From Carya illinoinensis (taxonomy: Eukaryota; Streptophyta; Magnoliopsida; Fagales; Juglandaceae), in NCBI RefSeq assembly GCF_018687715.1, contig NC_056752.1:37952001-38016000 (forward strand): a stretch of 64,000 nt of DNA. The letters are read 5' to 3'. The notes beneath the pieces were generated by a model. It was not told where the DNA came from. It ran no database searches and worked only from the letters and a program-made list of their open reading frames with translations. The position numbers and the translations under genes were made by a program. Each line of letters begins with the position of its first letter. Position 1 is the first letter of the stretch. This document shows, piece by piece, positions 13,641-26,767 of this stretch.

Positions 13641-13983
13641 AAAAATTAGAAGATTTAAGTTTATGCAGATTTAGAGAAACTTAAAGAGAAAAAATATAGG
13701 CAGTTTAATGTCCTCTTTATTGAAGTGATGCAAGATGAGAAAAATGTTAGATCATTATGTTAGAATCAAAATGATCTCAAATAACTTTCATAGAATTATG
13801 AGCGATGTTTATTTATAGGACCATGCTATAGATTCTATTAATGCTCTTTTTTTTAATATATCACAACGTATAATTATTTATCAATTATATAAACATTACA
13901 TCATTACTTATTTAATTAACTAAAATATTACATCTTTATTAATAAAAAATTAATTCTTAACCAAAAAAATTACATATAAACTA

Positions 13984-14007
13984 AGCAAACGTGCATTGCA
14001 CGTTGCT
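13984..14007 (+). other. Helitron 3' subterminal hairpin
   Basis: The arms AGCA and ACGTGCA pair with TGCACGT and TGCT, with one bulged A and a single-base loop in the palindrome. Eight bases later an AT repeat starts, which fits Helitron insertion into an AT-rich target. The usual CTRR terminus is replaced by CTTA. Confidence 0.75.
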
Positions 14008-14015
14008 TTCACTTA

Positions 14016-17000
14016 ATATATATATATATATATCTATATTTATTATGCTCGCATTTTACTCACATCTTTAAGGAATGATATATTAAATCTAATTGTCATC
14101 TATCGATTATTGAATCTAATTGTCATTTTAAAAATTAAGAATTAAATTAATAATTGATGAATAGTCATATCAATATAACGAGACTAAGGTGAACAGTTTT
14201 GCTATTTATTATTCTCAAACAACAAATTTATTTTATTTTATTTTTATTTTTATTTTTTTAAACTAATTGAAATTTTTTAATCATTATTTATACAAGACAT
14301 ATTTAATAAGAGAAAAAAAAAATTAAAATTTTAAAAATTATAAATAGAATTTTTCCGAAAGCGGAATGAAAAAGCGCTACCCTTTTAGAAGATGTTAAAC
14401 ATGCGGCTTGAATGCCGAGGTCTGCTAAAATGCCTTTTGTGTAAAGAGTGTGAGATTTAGGCCTGAGATTTAGAGCACCCACATTAGACCAATGATGGAT
14501 TTAGGCCTGAGATGAAGCCCAACAGATACCTAACATAATCAGAAGCAGAACCGCAATCTCAGTTTTATATGGAATATTTATGGATTTATACAATAAGGCC
14601 CGTAGGCTGCTCTGCATTTAACCAGGCCACATCGACTTGCCCATGAAACATAGATCGAACCTGGATTTGTCATTTTTTATTTTTTTTAAAGAGTAGGAAG
14701 ACGGCATTTTTAAAACTTTATTGAAAAAATCATTGACTTAAAGTGGAGGAAAACAGTAAAACTAAACCAACCAACCAATATCTTAAATCCAAAACGACAA
14801 AACAAAGAAACATAAGGCTTTAAGAAAAAAACCGAAGCATAGCCCTCCCCACCTACCACAGAATAGAAGGCAAATCCAACGTCTTCAACTGCAAAATTCC
14901 CTTCGACGGACATTCAGGAGGATAAAAACTAGAGAAAATGAAGAAACAAACTCTGATTTGCAGCAGAAAATGGAAGTGGATATAACTCAAACTTTGAATC
15001 TCAAACGAATTAATTAGGTGTTATTGCATACTAATAATTAACATCTACAATATATATATTAGATTAATTGCTTGCTTGCTCGATCCATTCTGATTCAGTG
15101 AGCAAGATAATATAAAGTCAACAGCATTATTATTATACTGTGCTGATGATCATGCTTGTGGAGCTTATTCACTTAGCTGCATCACTCAGTATTAGGGAAT
15201 ATCAATGGCAGTACTAGTGACTATGGTTTTTGGCACCAGTGACTGTATATGCAGCTTGTTTCTGACTTGTTCACCTATATTCAGATTCTGGGAACACTAC
15301 TTTGGACAGGTAGTACTTGATCATCATAATCATCTAGATCGACTAACCCGTCTTAAGACACTTGCGTTGTAACTCTAAAACGAAAGCATTAAATATATAT
15401 ATAATGCTAGTCCGCGGAATCAAATTTCTCCCAATTTCTTTTACCATTAAACAATCTGTTGAGGGAGCTTTGCGTTTCACTTCCTTTTCATTAATCTATT
15501 CTATGACAATTGGTCAGAGATTATTTCTTGTTCAGATGAATTATTTTAATTGGGAAGCTGCATCCTTTGTTGACAAGAAATCAGCAAAACATACGTATTG
15601 CGTGTTGATGGCTTTTGTAGACTTGGTACTACAGAGGTGTTTGAAACTTTGAGTCACTACAAGGAAAAAATAAAAAAAAAAGAGTACCAATATCATGGGC
15701 GAAAGTTGCTCAACATATTCATTTGCTCGATCATGTCTGGATTTAAAAAATGGGTCTCCCACTAAAGAACCCTAATAAAAAAATTCTCAAAAGCTCTAAG
15801 ATTGGGAAACACAATGGCCGGGTTGCAACATTCACATTGATCAGATGCATGCATGGTGTTTGTACGTTTAATTAAGATAATCCCAAATGCATTTTATCTT
15901 TAACTAATGATCGAGGTTTTGAACTTTGAACACCGGCCTGACATTTATAAGTGTGTTAAATATAATACAAGTTGTAGTACTACTTCCTTTGGGAGATTCA
16001 ACTTACTGAATTATTCTGTTGGGCTTTTAACCAACCGAGTGTCTCCGATTCATGGGATGGAACAAGAAAGTATGTTTCGATGTGCTTTAATTTGCTTTCC
16101 GCTTTGGAGATCAGTGGCTGCTTATGAGTTCAAATTGGAAAACTTGTATGTACGTATATATGCAGCTTGCTTTAATTTGTTTTAAAAATTCACAGCATTA
16201 ATCTTGATGAACACATGATGCCCACATGCAAGTCAAAAGAAAAAGAAAATACAGATAATGATACATGCGCATAATGTTGGGATAATATATAGATAGATGC
16301 GAGTCTCGGGTGGGTGAAACTTAGTACATAAAAGTCAAAAGTTCAAGCCGACACTTTGAGTTTACAATGTAGCTATATTAACATTTTAGCTTTTAGGAAA
16401 AGTTCATTATTATCTAAAGAGTAATACTAAATACAAGTTTCAAATAGACAAGTAATACTAAATACAAGTTTCAAAGTAAGTTCCACTCAAAACGAATAAT
16501 CTTTTTACACTTTTTCAAAGTGTGCTTGGTCAGCTTTTTTAAAAAAGCCTGTGCGAAGTTTGTCTGTTTGAGATTTGCATAAATAATTTCTCTTACCCAA
16601 AACTAACTACTATTTTCAATAATTTGTACATTCCGTCACGATTTACGACTTTACGGCCAACAAAACTATACTAGATCTTCTAATTTTCATTGATCTTAAT
16701 GGTCATGATCATACACAAACTGAAAGTGTGAATTGACGATTATGGTTAATTTGCGATGTAAAAGTTAATGTACTTTTCCCTTAATTACATTTTTGTTATT
16801 TTTATTCCGCATATGGCCGGACACTCGGAAACATAACTTTTATTTATCTTTTCACAAAACGATATTATTAAAGGGTATATGGGTGTATTGATTCATGGAA
16901 AATGATTAACTTATATTTTTAATGAAATTTCATGTTTGCAATATTGGTTGATTATAAAATAGGTATAATTAGATACTTCTAAACGAGTTGTAAATCTATC

Positions 17001-17420
17001 ATTACTCTTTATTCATAACATAATTACGATCGATCAGATGCTCAAAGCTGCGCTCATTTGATGGAAATTCCCATATTTGCTTTCAACAAGATATATTAGG
17101 AAAGGCCTGAAGTCTAGTAAAGTCATTGTAATTAGCTAGGGTCAATTACAAAGTAACAACGCTATGGTTATTCAGTTATAGTTGACTTTAATTAACTTGT
17201 AGTAACTCGAACTCCCTAATGATCATCATCAAGTCATATATATCCAACCAGGCTCGTTGGCAGCGTCCATTTACATTGGTCAACATTACCAAAAGATTAT
17301 GGAATTTACTCCCAAAACCTAACGAATTTGCCGATCTTAGTGAAAACGAAGTTAGTGGGTTTTGTTAAATCAAGCATTAATAGAAACGTAACATCACATA
17401 ATTGGACAAATCAACACCCC

Positions 17421-17451
<31 letters not shown>

Positions 17452-19630
17452 AAAAGTGCCACTTTGTGTAATGAAGACTTGTTTGATTCTAAACCCTAGC
17501 TAGGAAAAGGGGTTGATCTAACCATGGCATTATATATAATAGGAAAGGGATCGTAATATATTAATAATTAGGAAGTAAAGATAGCTAGCTGTTGAAATAA
17601 ATCCAAAAGCAGATAGATTAATTAAAAAGAAAGGAAGAAAAAAAAAAGTGGGGGAATGCTCCAAAAAACAACACGTCGTTTTACAACATGGACTTTATCT
17701 AAGAGGTACCATTGAATCTGGACAAAGGCATCTTAAATTTCTTCAATGGTTAGTCATATTCCAATCAATCAATCAATTGAAGTTCCATATATACATCGCA
17801 ATCTTATGCCACTGCTTTAATTTAAATTCTTTTCGCAACTACTTTAGCAACAAAACTATTACAATTGAGTTCCATTTGTCAATATTATGATCGTCATCTT
17901 CATCCTCATTATTATCATGACGTGTTTGATAACTATTTAATTACTTTGATATTTTGAAAGGAAAACACTACTCCTCATCTATAAAATCTACCGACAAAAC
18001 CTACCAATTGGGTTGTTATTTTTTTATTTAATGGTTATATATGGAAGTGTTTCTCAATAAATTTTTTATTTTTTTTGTATTTTTTTAAAAAAATTTAAAT
18101 TATTTAAAAAAATTAGAAAAAAAAAAAAAAACAAATTTGCCATTCGTGAGAATCCTCTGATGTAGGTTCACCGATTTTGAAAAAAGAGATTGGGGTCAAA
18201 CATTCAGGTATATAGAATGTCGTTATTGAATTAATCAGGAGGGAAAATATCATGTAACATTATACAGCAGGGTAGCTCATGAGCAAATTGCAAGATTTCT
18301 GATGGCCCCTACCCCTCCTACCTTTTTTGTAGTTTTAGTGGTAATGGGCGATGGATCCAAATGGCATACTATGTATGAATGACAGTTTGATGGTTACTAG
18401 CTAAAGGTCAGTACTTATCCACATGAAAACGCAAGTACCATTTCCTCGTATCTTACTGTTGTGATTCTCCTCAGACCTTACGAAACTAGCAAATTAGATG
18501 GAATATCTTACGAGTATAGGAATTAGGATTACCCTAATCCTTACAATGCTTAGCTGAACCATTTACAACCTGACACACACAAACATAGATCGATCGGAAC
18601 TGAAACCCCAAAGGCAAAAATCAAAACTTAATGATCACAGCTAGGGGTTGACATTACTGTTTCAAACATTACTTTTTGGGTCAATTATCTAAAGATTTCC
18701 GTCTGATTGTAGCCTATCAATTAATGACAGGCCAACTTCAACGATCCCCAAAAACAAAAGTATGTTTGATTTTACTTTCGTTTCCAAAAGACAGTGGTCC
18801 TAATTCATCCATGGCTCCCAATAGACACATGTCACAAAACCCAGAAAGTAACGCAGTGCAGGCCGCCACCAACACGTGATATAACCACGTGATCATCCAC
18901 CGTTTCTGATCTCCCCACCACCAGCAGCAGTAGCAGTGTGAAATCTGAGTAGGAAAACCTGAAGAAAGGCCCACAAAACAGGGATTGAACCATCAAATCA
19001 ACTGTACATTATCTATGTATATTATATCATGATTAACTAATTAAACTAATTATTATATGTTCGCCTGTGCATGGACCTTTTGGCTAGTGGGTGCGACCGT
19101 GCGACGACACGCTCGTCCAAAAATACTGTTCTGTAATTAAACAAGAGTTCTGTCTCTAGATCTATATATTATTGGATATCCTAATCCTAATGTAGAGTTA
19201 GAAACCAACATAGACACGTATTCTTTATATAAACCGCAAAAACTTGGGGAACACGAAGACATACTTTAACCTTAAACACTCACTACTTTTTAAAACTCCA
19301 AATTATCATGCTTTTGCAAGAAGGCGTGCTTCTAAGTGATGAGACATTGGTGGTCATCTTTTTCTTCTTTGCTTTTGGCAGCTTCTGTAAAATTATTCTC
19401 ATAAGCCACATGATCATGACAACCATATCGTTTAGGGTTTGTTTATATATTTAACTACGTACATGTTATCATCGTTCTTCAAAAGAATAGAATTCATGTG
19501 GAAGCATTCCATATAATGAATTATTGCTATTTTGAGTTTGTCCTCCTTTCCGATTAAAGATGAAAGAAGAAATAAAGATCGATAATCTTTTATGTAAACT
19601 TCTAGGTAGCACGTGAAGGGAACAAAGAAA
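14016..19630. other. Intergenic DNA with scattered decayed repeats
   Basis: No gene is recognisable. Open frames at 15362-15652 and 15907-16185 have no family match that I can see and no supporting splice structure. A block at 14698-14760 resembles one at 25078-25140 (GAGGACGGCAC...AAAACGGAGGAAAA type), so it is a dispersed repeat. Two CACGTG G-boxes 13 bp apart occur at 18873-18878 and 18886-18891. Confidence 0.55.
17417..17455. repeat. Homopolymer block C25 followed by A14
   Basis: About 25 cytosines run directly into 14 adenines. It is one of three long poly-C tracts in the window (others at 49302 and 51404). Exact length is the part of the assembly most prone to error. Confidence 0.85.
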
Positions 19631-19800
19631 AGAAAAATCTAGTTGTAAGCTATTCTGCCCACTAACATGTATAATCATCTAATGTGATTGGTCATAAAGT
19701 AGACTTTATTAAAAATAATATCAATTTAAATTTTGAATATGAAACCATCAACATTAATACGCAGATTAATACATAAATTCGTTTGTATATAGTAAAACTC
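19631..19800 (+). mobile_element. MITE family B, copy 1
   Basis: About 170 bp running from AGAAAAATCTAGTTGTAAGC to TATAGTAAAACTC, colinear with the copies at 23923, 26908 and 40495. The shared centre is ATGTGATTGGTCATAAAGTA and the right part is TACGCAGATTAAT. No clear target-site duplication is left at this copy. Confidence 0.8.
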
Positions 19801-21342
19801 AAAAATAATCTTTTCCTTTTTCTCTCTCTTAATTTATCAAATCATCGTAACAAAAGGAATGAGTGGCTTTTCTATATATGTAGATGAAGCATTATCATTA
19901 GATTATACACTATATATTACTTCTTTATGTCTCGTGATGAGTTTTATATTTTGATCTTTATCGATATTTGTTAATTTTCCTGTAGTCAATGTCCCATAAA
20001 ATTAAATATTAGTTGTAATATTCCTCCTTTTATTTTTCCTTTCATGAATTCGATTGAAAAGTAGGGTGCTGTGTGGACGTCGATCTAACTCCTCAACTGC
20101 ATTAATATTTTCACTCCGCTTTGTCGGTGTCGGGGCAGCTCACCAAAGTTGAACGAAACTTCAACTAGTTCTGCAATTATCAAACGCTTGCTCGCGATAA
20201 TCTCGGATATTTCAGACAACAATCGAAACCAAATATTACCAGATTCATCAATTTTGTAGGGGAAAAAACACTCGTATAACAAAAACTAAATCAAGACTTA
20301 ATTAATAATTAATTAGCTCGTTAAGTAATTTGTATGTTCATATATGTGTGTGTGTGTATGTGTAATAGGATTAGCCAAAAAGAAATACTATATATAATAA
20401 TACTAACTAATAACTAGCTAAGCTGCATGCATGTTGAACGCAGCTAATATATAAATAGTACGTATATAGTAATTAAACTTAGATATTAAGTTGAACGCAT
20501 GCATGTACTTGTTTGAATTGTTACAAGTTATCGTATAAGTTATGTTATAAATATAAATATCATGGTATATCACAGTGCTATTAATGTAGAATATATGTTA
20601 GAAATACATATATTTTTAGAATATATATATATAGATAGCATAAGTATCATGTTCCTAAGTTCTTATATATCATGAATAGTGTATATATATATGCTCTATA
20701 TATATTGTATAACTATAACTATAATATATATTATTGCTAGCTAGTACTTGTATAATATATATATTAATGCATGTACGTGGCCGTATATATTTACTTTGTA
20801 CGTATATACGTCTAAGTGTTAAAAAACAATTATAAACTACTTATATATACTATATATATATATAAGCTAAGATTAATCGTGGGTGTGACATTAATCAGGC
20901 TCGGATTAATGAAAAATTTTGAAGTCACCGATGATCGATGTCTAGCCGCATACTGTAAATTAATAAGGCTAATTATTAATAATTTCGTGCCAACGTGGCT
21001 ACCTGAACACTGGCAGTTCATGAATAAGATCGATCAATCTAGAAAAGTGTTTTATTATATCTTTGTTTCTGTCCATATTTGAATTCCACGTTTCAAAAGG
21101 CCGTCTGAACGAGAATTAATTTATAAGTATGGTGAGAGCGCAAAATCCAGCCTCTTGAGTCTTGCCAGTTTTGAACAGGAAGTAGTACTATTTGACCCAA
21201 TTAATTCAACTAAGTTTAATCAGCCAAAATCTTGGAAATTTGGAGGCTTATAATTAATTAACTATCGGTCCGAGCTGCTCAAGAATATTGGAATTTGTAC
21301 TCATTCATTCATGATGACTCATTAATTAATCTCGATCGACAT

Positions 21343-21377
<35 letters not shown>

Positions 21378-21798
21378 CGATCGAGATCATGTTTAATTAA
21401 GCTGGCCGGTAGGACAAACCGCACGTATTCATGATGAAAGAGGATCAAGAAATATATATACAGGGTAAGATACAATGGATTAATACAATTAGGATGGCAC
21501 TTCCTTTACAAACTTTCCTATAGATGTAACTACTTTAATATTATCCAATCTACGTTAGCTAGCTAGCTTGTCAAACAAATCCGATCATAAAATTTTTGTA
21601 CCTAACAATATCATGTATATGCCTCTTAAGAAGAAAATAATATACGCATGCCATGCCGATCAAAGAGGTCAAAGTTAGGGTGAGAAGAAAAAAATTCTGC
21701 AAACACATGTTTGGGTCAAAGACGCTTCAGATATATAGAGGAGGGAGAAGAGAATATCTAGTATCCTTAAAATAATATACTTATATATAATTAGCAAT

Positions 21799-21803
<5 letters not shown>

Positions 21804-21842
<39 letters not shown>
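21804..21842. repeat. GA microsatellite
   Basis: About 19 GA units. Similar GA/CT tracts sit in the leaders of three of the four genes in this window, so this one might also mark a transcription start, but there is no other evidence. Confidence 0.9.
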
Positions 21843-21844
<2 letters not shown>

Positions 21845-21851
21845 GCTGTCC

Positions 21852-22007
21852 ATGGAAATGAACACCGGCCATTGGAAATGTCAATACCTCAAGCCCAGAA
21901 AACCCGGCTACCTTTTGACAAAAAAGACCAGGAAACTATGGATGGTGTCGCTCTCACAGAACCATTTTATTCCCTCGTTAATCTTTTTCAGCTTTCTCTG
22001 GTACTGA
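21852..22007 (+). CDS. Possible small open frame, 51 codons, function unknown
   Basis: The ATG lies 9 bases after the GA tract in a fair context (GTCCATGG), and the frame stays open for 51 codons, ending at TGA. The peptide is basic in its first half (KPRKPGYLLTKKTRK) and hydrophobic at the end (FIPSLIFFSFLWY). I recognise no family. A frame this short can be chance, so this is only a candidate. Confidence 0.2.
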   Translation: MEMNTGHWKCQYLKPRKPGYLLTKKTRKLWMVSLSQNHFIPSLIFFSFLWY

Positions 22008-23765
22008 CTGGATTAGATAACAATTAATTAGGGTTTAATCGTTTGCAGCAAATTAACGATACCATCATCTGTAAGTTCATGATGATCATCAGATTCCGAA
22101 GCCTAGTTGTCGGTTTTCATCTGAAGGATTGTTAATGAAAAGTGGTACTTTTGACTTCACGTTCAGTTTTTTTAATCCCAAATATGAACTTATAATGATC
22201 CAAACCATCTAATAGGGAAAAGAACACATCATGATCAAGCCATGCATGCTCTTTGTATGCGTGTGCTAGTTTTAGGTACTTAAAATCATTGTATAGATTT
22301 AGCTAAAAGGGTAGAACTGTTGTAGATGAAAGTTTCATTTTTACCAGTCCAATCTAATATAAACATAAGTTTATATATATGAATTAATTTTAATTTAAAG
22401 ACTCATATGTAAATTAACATGGAAGATAAGCGTCCCCATTGGTCTATGGGATCTTCAATTTTGTTGTGTAAATGAGGACAGAGAAGCAGGAAGAGTTGGT
22501 GCATGCCTGGCAGCTCGATGGTGAAATGAACCTCTAATCTGACAGTGAAATATATTAAGGAGAGTCGTCGTGATGGATAGCGCGCATGCAGGTGGTGTTG
22601 AAGTGTCATAAGAAACGATTTTCTTTGTGTGGGGTATGTACGCACTGTCAGATAAGAATGATAATAATAATAATGGTTTTTTCTTTGGACAATTGTTTCA
22701 ATTCTGTTCTGCTTTGCTCTGCTTTTCCCCATCTAGTCTCCTTTTGGGGGGTAAGCAGCTGGGTTTCAGAATCTGTAAACAACTCCTCCACTTTTTCAAG
22801 CGAGCTCTTTTCACAAGCAATAGCATTCTGTTCTCTTCCTTTTAGTTTTCTAATACTACCCCACAACATAATGATACAATATGATACTTGTAAAGAAAAA
22901 GCCACCCCAGTTGAAATTATCCTAACAATTAATTAATAATCGTTAATATATATATATATATATATATATTTGGATTTTTTTCCGATCATTTTTTAACAAA
23001 GTCATGATCGATCGGTGAATTAAAGAAGGATTTATTTGAGTAAAATATATATCATACTCTTTTTTTTAACCTGGAATTAATGTTTATGTGTGAGCTTCTG
23101 CATTCTTGCCTTCCACAAGAATATTTCATTGCTGCATGCAACACCGGCGGGCTAGCCTGCCGGCCAGTTGGGCGCATTTGAGTGTGAGAAATAATCCACG
23201 AAGAGTCAGCTACTCTAGTAACAGTATCTTTTCACTAGGCTTATAATTAAGTAGTCACTTTATGCATAATACCAACCTCATAATTAATTAAGAAGATATG
23301 TTAAGTAGGCCCCATAATTTAATTATATTTAAACTAAGATGCATCTAATTAGTGCAATACACGAATTCTTATATATAATTATAATATATAATTGCGGCAT
23401 ATAATTCCAACCTAGCCACACTTCCACTAACAAAAGTGGAAATATTGATTGAAGCATGTGATTATTGAGTAGGTCCCCCGGCCCCTTCTATCCTTTTTTT
23501 ACCCATATATACACATACCTCTCTGCTTTACTACTTACTAGAAGCAATCGCCATTTTATATAAACATATATATACGGATACACACACGATATAGATATTA
23601 TCTAAATGGCCATTATATTCATTAGTCGCATTTGATAACAATGCATATATACTATATGGCTGGTGCGTAACATAACCGTCATCAACACATGGAATTAAAC
23701 ACAATTTTCCTAACCATGAGGAAAACAGTAAAAATATTGAAAAATCAGAATGATTGAGGTCTCTT

Positions 23766-24190
23766 GTTTGGTTATACGGTTCATATAAGATGAGATGAGA
23801 TGTTTTATTGAAAGTTCAATAAAATATTGTTATAATATAATTTTTTAATATTAGTTTTGTTTTAGGATTTGAAAATGTTGAAGTGTATATTATATTTTGT
23901 ATGGAGATTGAAAAATTTGTAAGGAAAAATCTAGTTGCAAGCAAAATTATGCACTAATATATGTATCAATTCAATGTGATTGGTCAAAAAGTAGATTTTA
24001 TTGAAAAAAGTGTTAATTTAAATTTGAAATATGAATGAATCAGATTTTATTGAAAAAAATGCTAATTTAAATTTGAAATATGAATGAATCAGTATTAGTA
24101 CGCAGATTAGTACGCGACTTTACTTGTACGTAGTAAAACTTAAGTTGTAATGATAAGATTGGATAATTTAGGTTTTGATAAACAAATGGG
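23766..24190 (+). mobile_element. MITE family A, copy 1, carrying a nested family B element
   Basis: The outer element starts near TTGTTTGGTTATAC with an AGATGAGATGAGATG stretch, and ends near TTTTGATAAACAAAT, giving short inverted ends of a hAT-like type. Its core TATTATATTTTGTATGGAGA is shared with copies at 26768 and 38235. It is interrupted at 23923-24141 by a family B element. Confidence 0.65.
23923..24141 (+). mobile_element. MITE family B, copy 2 (nested), with an internal 49-bp tandem duplication
   Basis: Flanked by a 9-bp target-site duplication with one mismatch: AATTTGTAA (23914-23922) and AAGTTGTAA (24142-24150). It is 219 bp because a 49-bp segment (23993-24041) is repeated in tandem (24042-24090); without that it is 170 bp, like the other copies. 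The arms can fold back imperfectly (left ...GCACTAATATATGTATCAAT, right complement ...GTACTAATCTGCGTACCAAT). Confidence 0.85.
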
Positions 24191-26187
24191 CTAAATTTCA
24201 TTGGCGCGCGCAAGAGGAAAGCAAACAATATCCATGCTGTGTGCTCACCAATTAGTAGTAAAAGACTTGTTACAACCCATCGATCGTGTAGTTTGGTGGA
24301 TATAAGAGCTATTAATAATCATGACTTTGAAGATTCATAAGCACAATATATATAAAGTACGTAAGTCATGAGACCTACAAATGAGCCTATTACATATCAT
24401 CGATCAGTGTCCACCGGCTTAGCACCCATTTACCATTGGTATATATATATGGCTAGGGTTAGCCGGCTACTCGTGATCTACTCTGTCTTGATCAGAAAGC
24501 ACACATATAGGTTGAGTACTCTCTGTCACCAAGGTCGACCCTCTTGAAATTAGTTCCCTTATTAAGTATAAGGGTTGTTACTATGATCAGTACCCCGATC
24601 ACATATAACGTACTAGCTATAGGGACGAAGCTAGAATTTAAAGGTTAAGGCCGGGGGTCATGCTGAATTAACTTCTTTAATTTTGGGGACTAGTTTTAAT
24701 TAAAAATAATAATTTTTTTTAAAAAAAAAAAAAAATTGACTCAATAGTCCTTAATTTGTTTTCTTATATCTTTTTTGGAGGCTGGTTGTAACTAATTTCG
24801 CCTAAATTTTCACACTTTTTTGTAAAAATAATAAGAGATCAGAAACTGCAGTCCGGTGTTGGCCGATAGAGACGCTACTATAGTAGCGAAGTGCATGCAT
24901 AAATTGTAGCGAAGTGCATGCATGTGCAATAATGATCAATTCGCTAGCTAGCTAGTAAGATGCAGTCGTAATTTCCGCCCACATACACGTGAATATCATG
25001 GCATAAATTGTTTCCTGATCTTTCAGCTTTTATTTTTGAGCCTTTTTAAAAAAAAAAAATAAAAAATAAAAAATGAGGACGGCACCTCCCTTTTATTGAA
25101 TAGATTCTCACTTAAAACGGAGGAAAATCCTATTTAAAGGACCCATGCATGCACACAGAAACCAAAAGCAAAATACTCCAAAACCATCAACCGTAAAACA
25201 AATTACTTTAAAGATAAATTATCCTGTTTGAGCCATTCTACTAATCATTATTATTACATAACGTTTACACAATACACTTGACTTTTTTATTTTTTATTTT
25301 ATTTTATTTTTATTAAATTAAACGAATTCTTCTATTTCTCATCTATACATCACATATTTAGCAAGAAAAAAAATCATGTATGGTGTATATAAATTTTTCT
25401 TTATTTTTATTTCCAACTAAAGGTTTGTTCATCTAAGCAACAGCGCGCATTAAATTCCACAAATCGTAGTATTTTTAATTATTAATAATTTTATTGCCAA
25501 CTCTTTCCGCTCATAGACAATTTTGTCCATATTTAGATCATTTTCTATTATTCCAACCTCCACAACGCCGGCTCGAATTGAAGACTTATGAGTACTATAG
25601 CATCAATAGCACCATGCATAAAAATATTTTATTAAGTAGGACGTAATTAATAGTTTTCCCCTAGAGTCCATAGTATATTAATACAATTTGTTAAAATATA
25701 AATTAAATACATAAATTTATTTCTTTCAATCATTTTAAAATTTTTAAACAAATTGTGATCATTTAACAGGATATCATGAGGTGAGAGGTCCTAATCAGTT
25801 TGAAGCTTTTACTGGATTCAAACAAACTCTAGAAGATCAAAATCCAAACTGACTAGCTTTTGAGACGATCGTTGATTTAACAAACAAAATTAATAAGTAA
25901 ATACTTGGAATTCTAATTTTTCAAAAGAGAAATGCTTAGCCCTCAAAATAAATTATAGAAAAACTACTCAATAAACTAGTATATAAGCTTTTATGTAGTA
26001 TGTCAGATTGTAATTAATTAAATTTTACTTATTAGTGTAAAGTATTAGATCTGACGAACTACATGCATACGTGCAATAAGATCTATTATCGGGTTGTAAA
26101 CTTCTTTTCATAATTCTCTTCATAGACCTAGCTAGCAATACTTAGATTGGATATATATTTCTTGCTTCTAAATTGTAACCCTCTATT

Positions 26188-26218
<31 letters not shown>

Positions 26219-26767
26219 CTATGCGATAAAGGATGGCAAATGTTGATAAATCACGGCCGCTATATATTTCGGTAGGGTCTTTTTCAGGGGGTGGCCCTGC
26301 CGGAGCGGGAAGGGAATAGTTTATTAAGGTGAGAATTAAACCCTCCCACAGTAATGCTTGTGCGTACGTACCTATCCACCAAAGCAGCTAGCCAGCCAAG
26401 TAGATCAATTAATTTCAAAGTACGTTTGAGAAAAACGTTAGCCGATTACCGGCCACATGTGCGCATTAACATTCGGCAAATTAATTAAATTCATTCATAT
26501 ATATTGGAGCATGTGGTCTTCGTCAAAAAGTGGCCGGTCGGTACTGTAGAAAACGGCAAATTGGTTCAGTTTTATATATATCGTATTCCATCACAGATTT
26601 TACTGTCCTCTCGCATATTTACACTGCTGAGTTGGAGATGACTTTGATGTTCTTGTACTCGTATTGGTGTCACGTGTGTGCGTACGTACATGTCCTGTAC
26701 GTGTGCGTGTGTCTATATATATATATATATATGTGTGTTACATTTACATATTTATTTGTTTTCGCTG
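24191..26767. other. Intergenic DNA
   Basis: No gene seen. It contains A-rich and T-rich runs (24713-24735, 25049-25070), a short tandem duplication of TAGCGAAGTGCATGCAT at about 24880-24923, a dispersed repeat block at 25078-25140 related to 14698-14760, and TA/TG microsatellites near 26190-26210 and 26715-26740. Confidence 0.55.

Larger units (their letters stand above)
2750..14015 (+). mobile_element. Decayed autonomous-type Helitron (Rep-helicase plus RPA-like gene), 5' end unresolved
   Basis: The order of parts is that of a plant Helitron: a Rep/helicase gene on the plus strand, then an RPA1-like gene, then a subterminal hairpin with an AT-rich target beyond it. Every protein segment is recognisable, but stops and frameshifts break them all, so the element is dead. 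A 3.45-kb solo LTR sits inside the helicase; without it the element would be roughly 7.8 kb. The 3' end is placed just after the hairpin at 13984-14007, where TTCACTTA is followed by an AT run. The expected CTRR terminus is degenerate (CTTA). The left boundary is a guess, because the first Rep-like residues appear near 2930 and no clear TC terminus was found. Confidence 0.85.
19801..23765. other. Intergenic DNA, microsatellite-rich
   Basis: The stretch is dominated by TA runs (for example 21346-21374 and 22948-22969) and one GA tract. A small GC-rich near-palindrome, CCGGCGGGCTAGCCTGCCGG, is at 23144-23163. Overlapping open frames at 22403-22936 on both strands show no recognisable domain and I do not call them genes. 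One short open frame after the GA tract is listed separately. Confidence 0.55.

Noticed and set aside
22403..22936. Five overlapping frames of 72-116 codons on both strands
   Set aside because: Mutually overlapping in several frames, containing poly-N/poly-I runs, with no recognisable domain or splice model.
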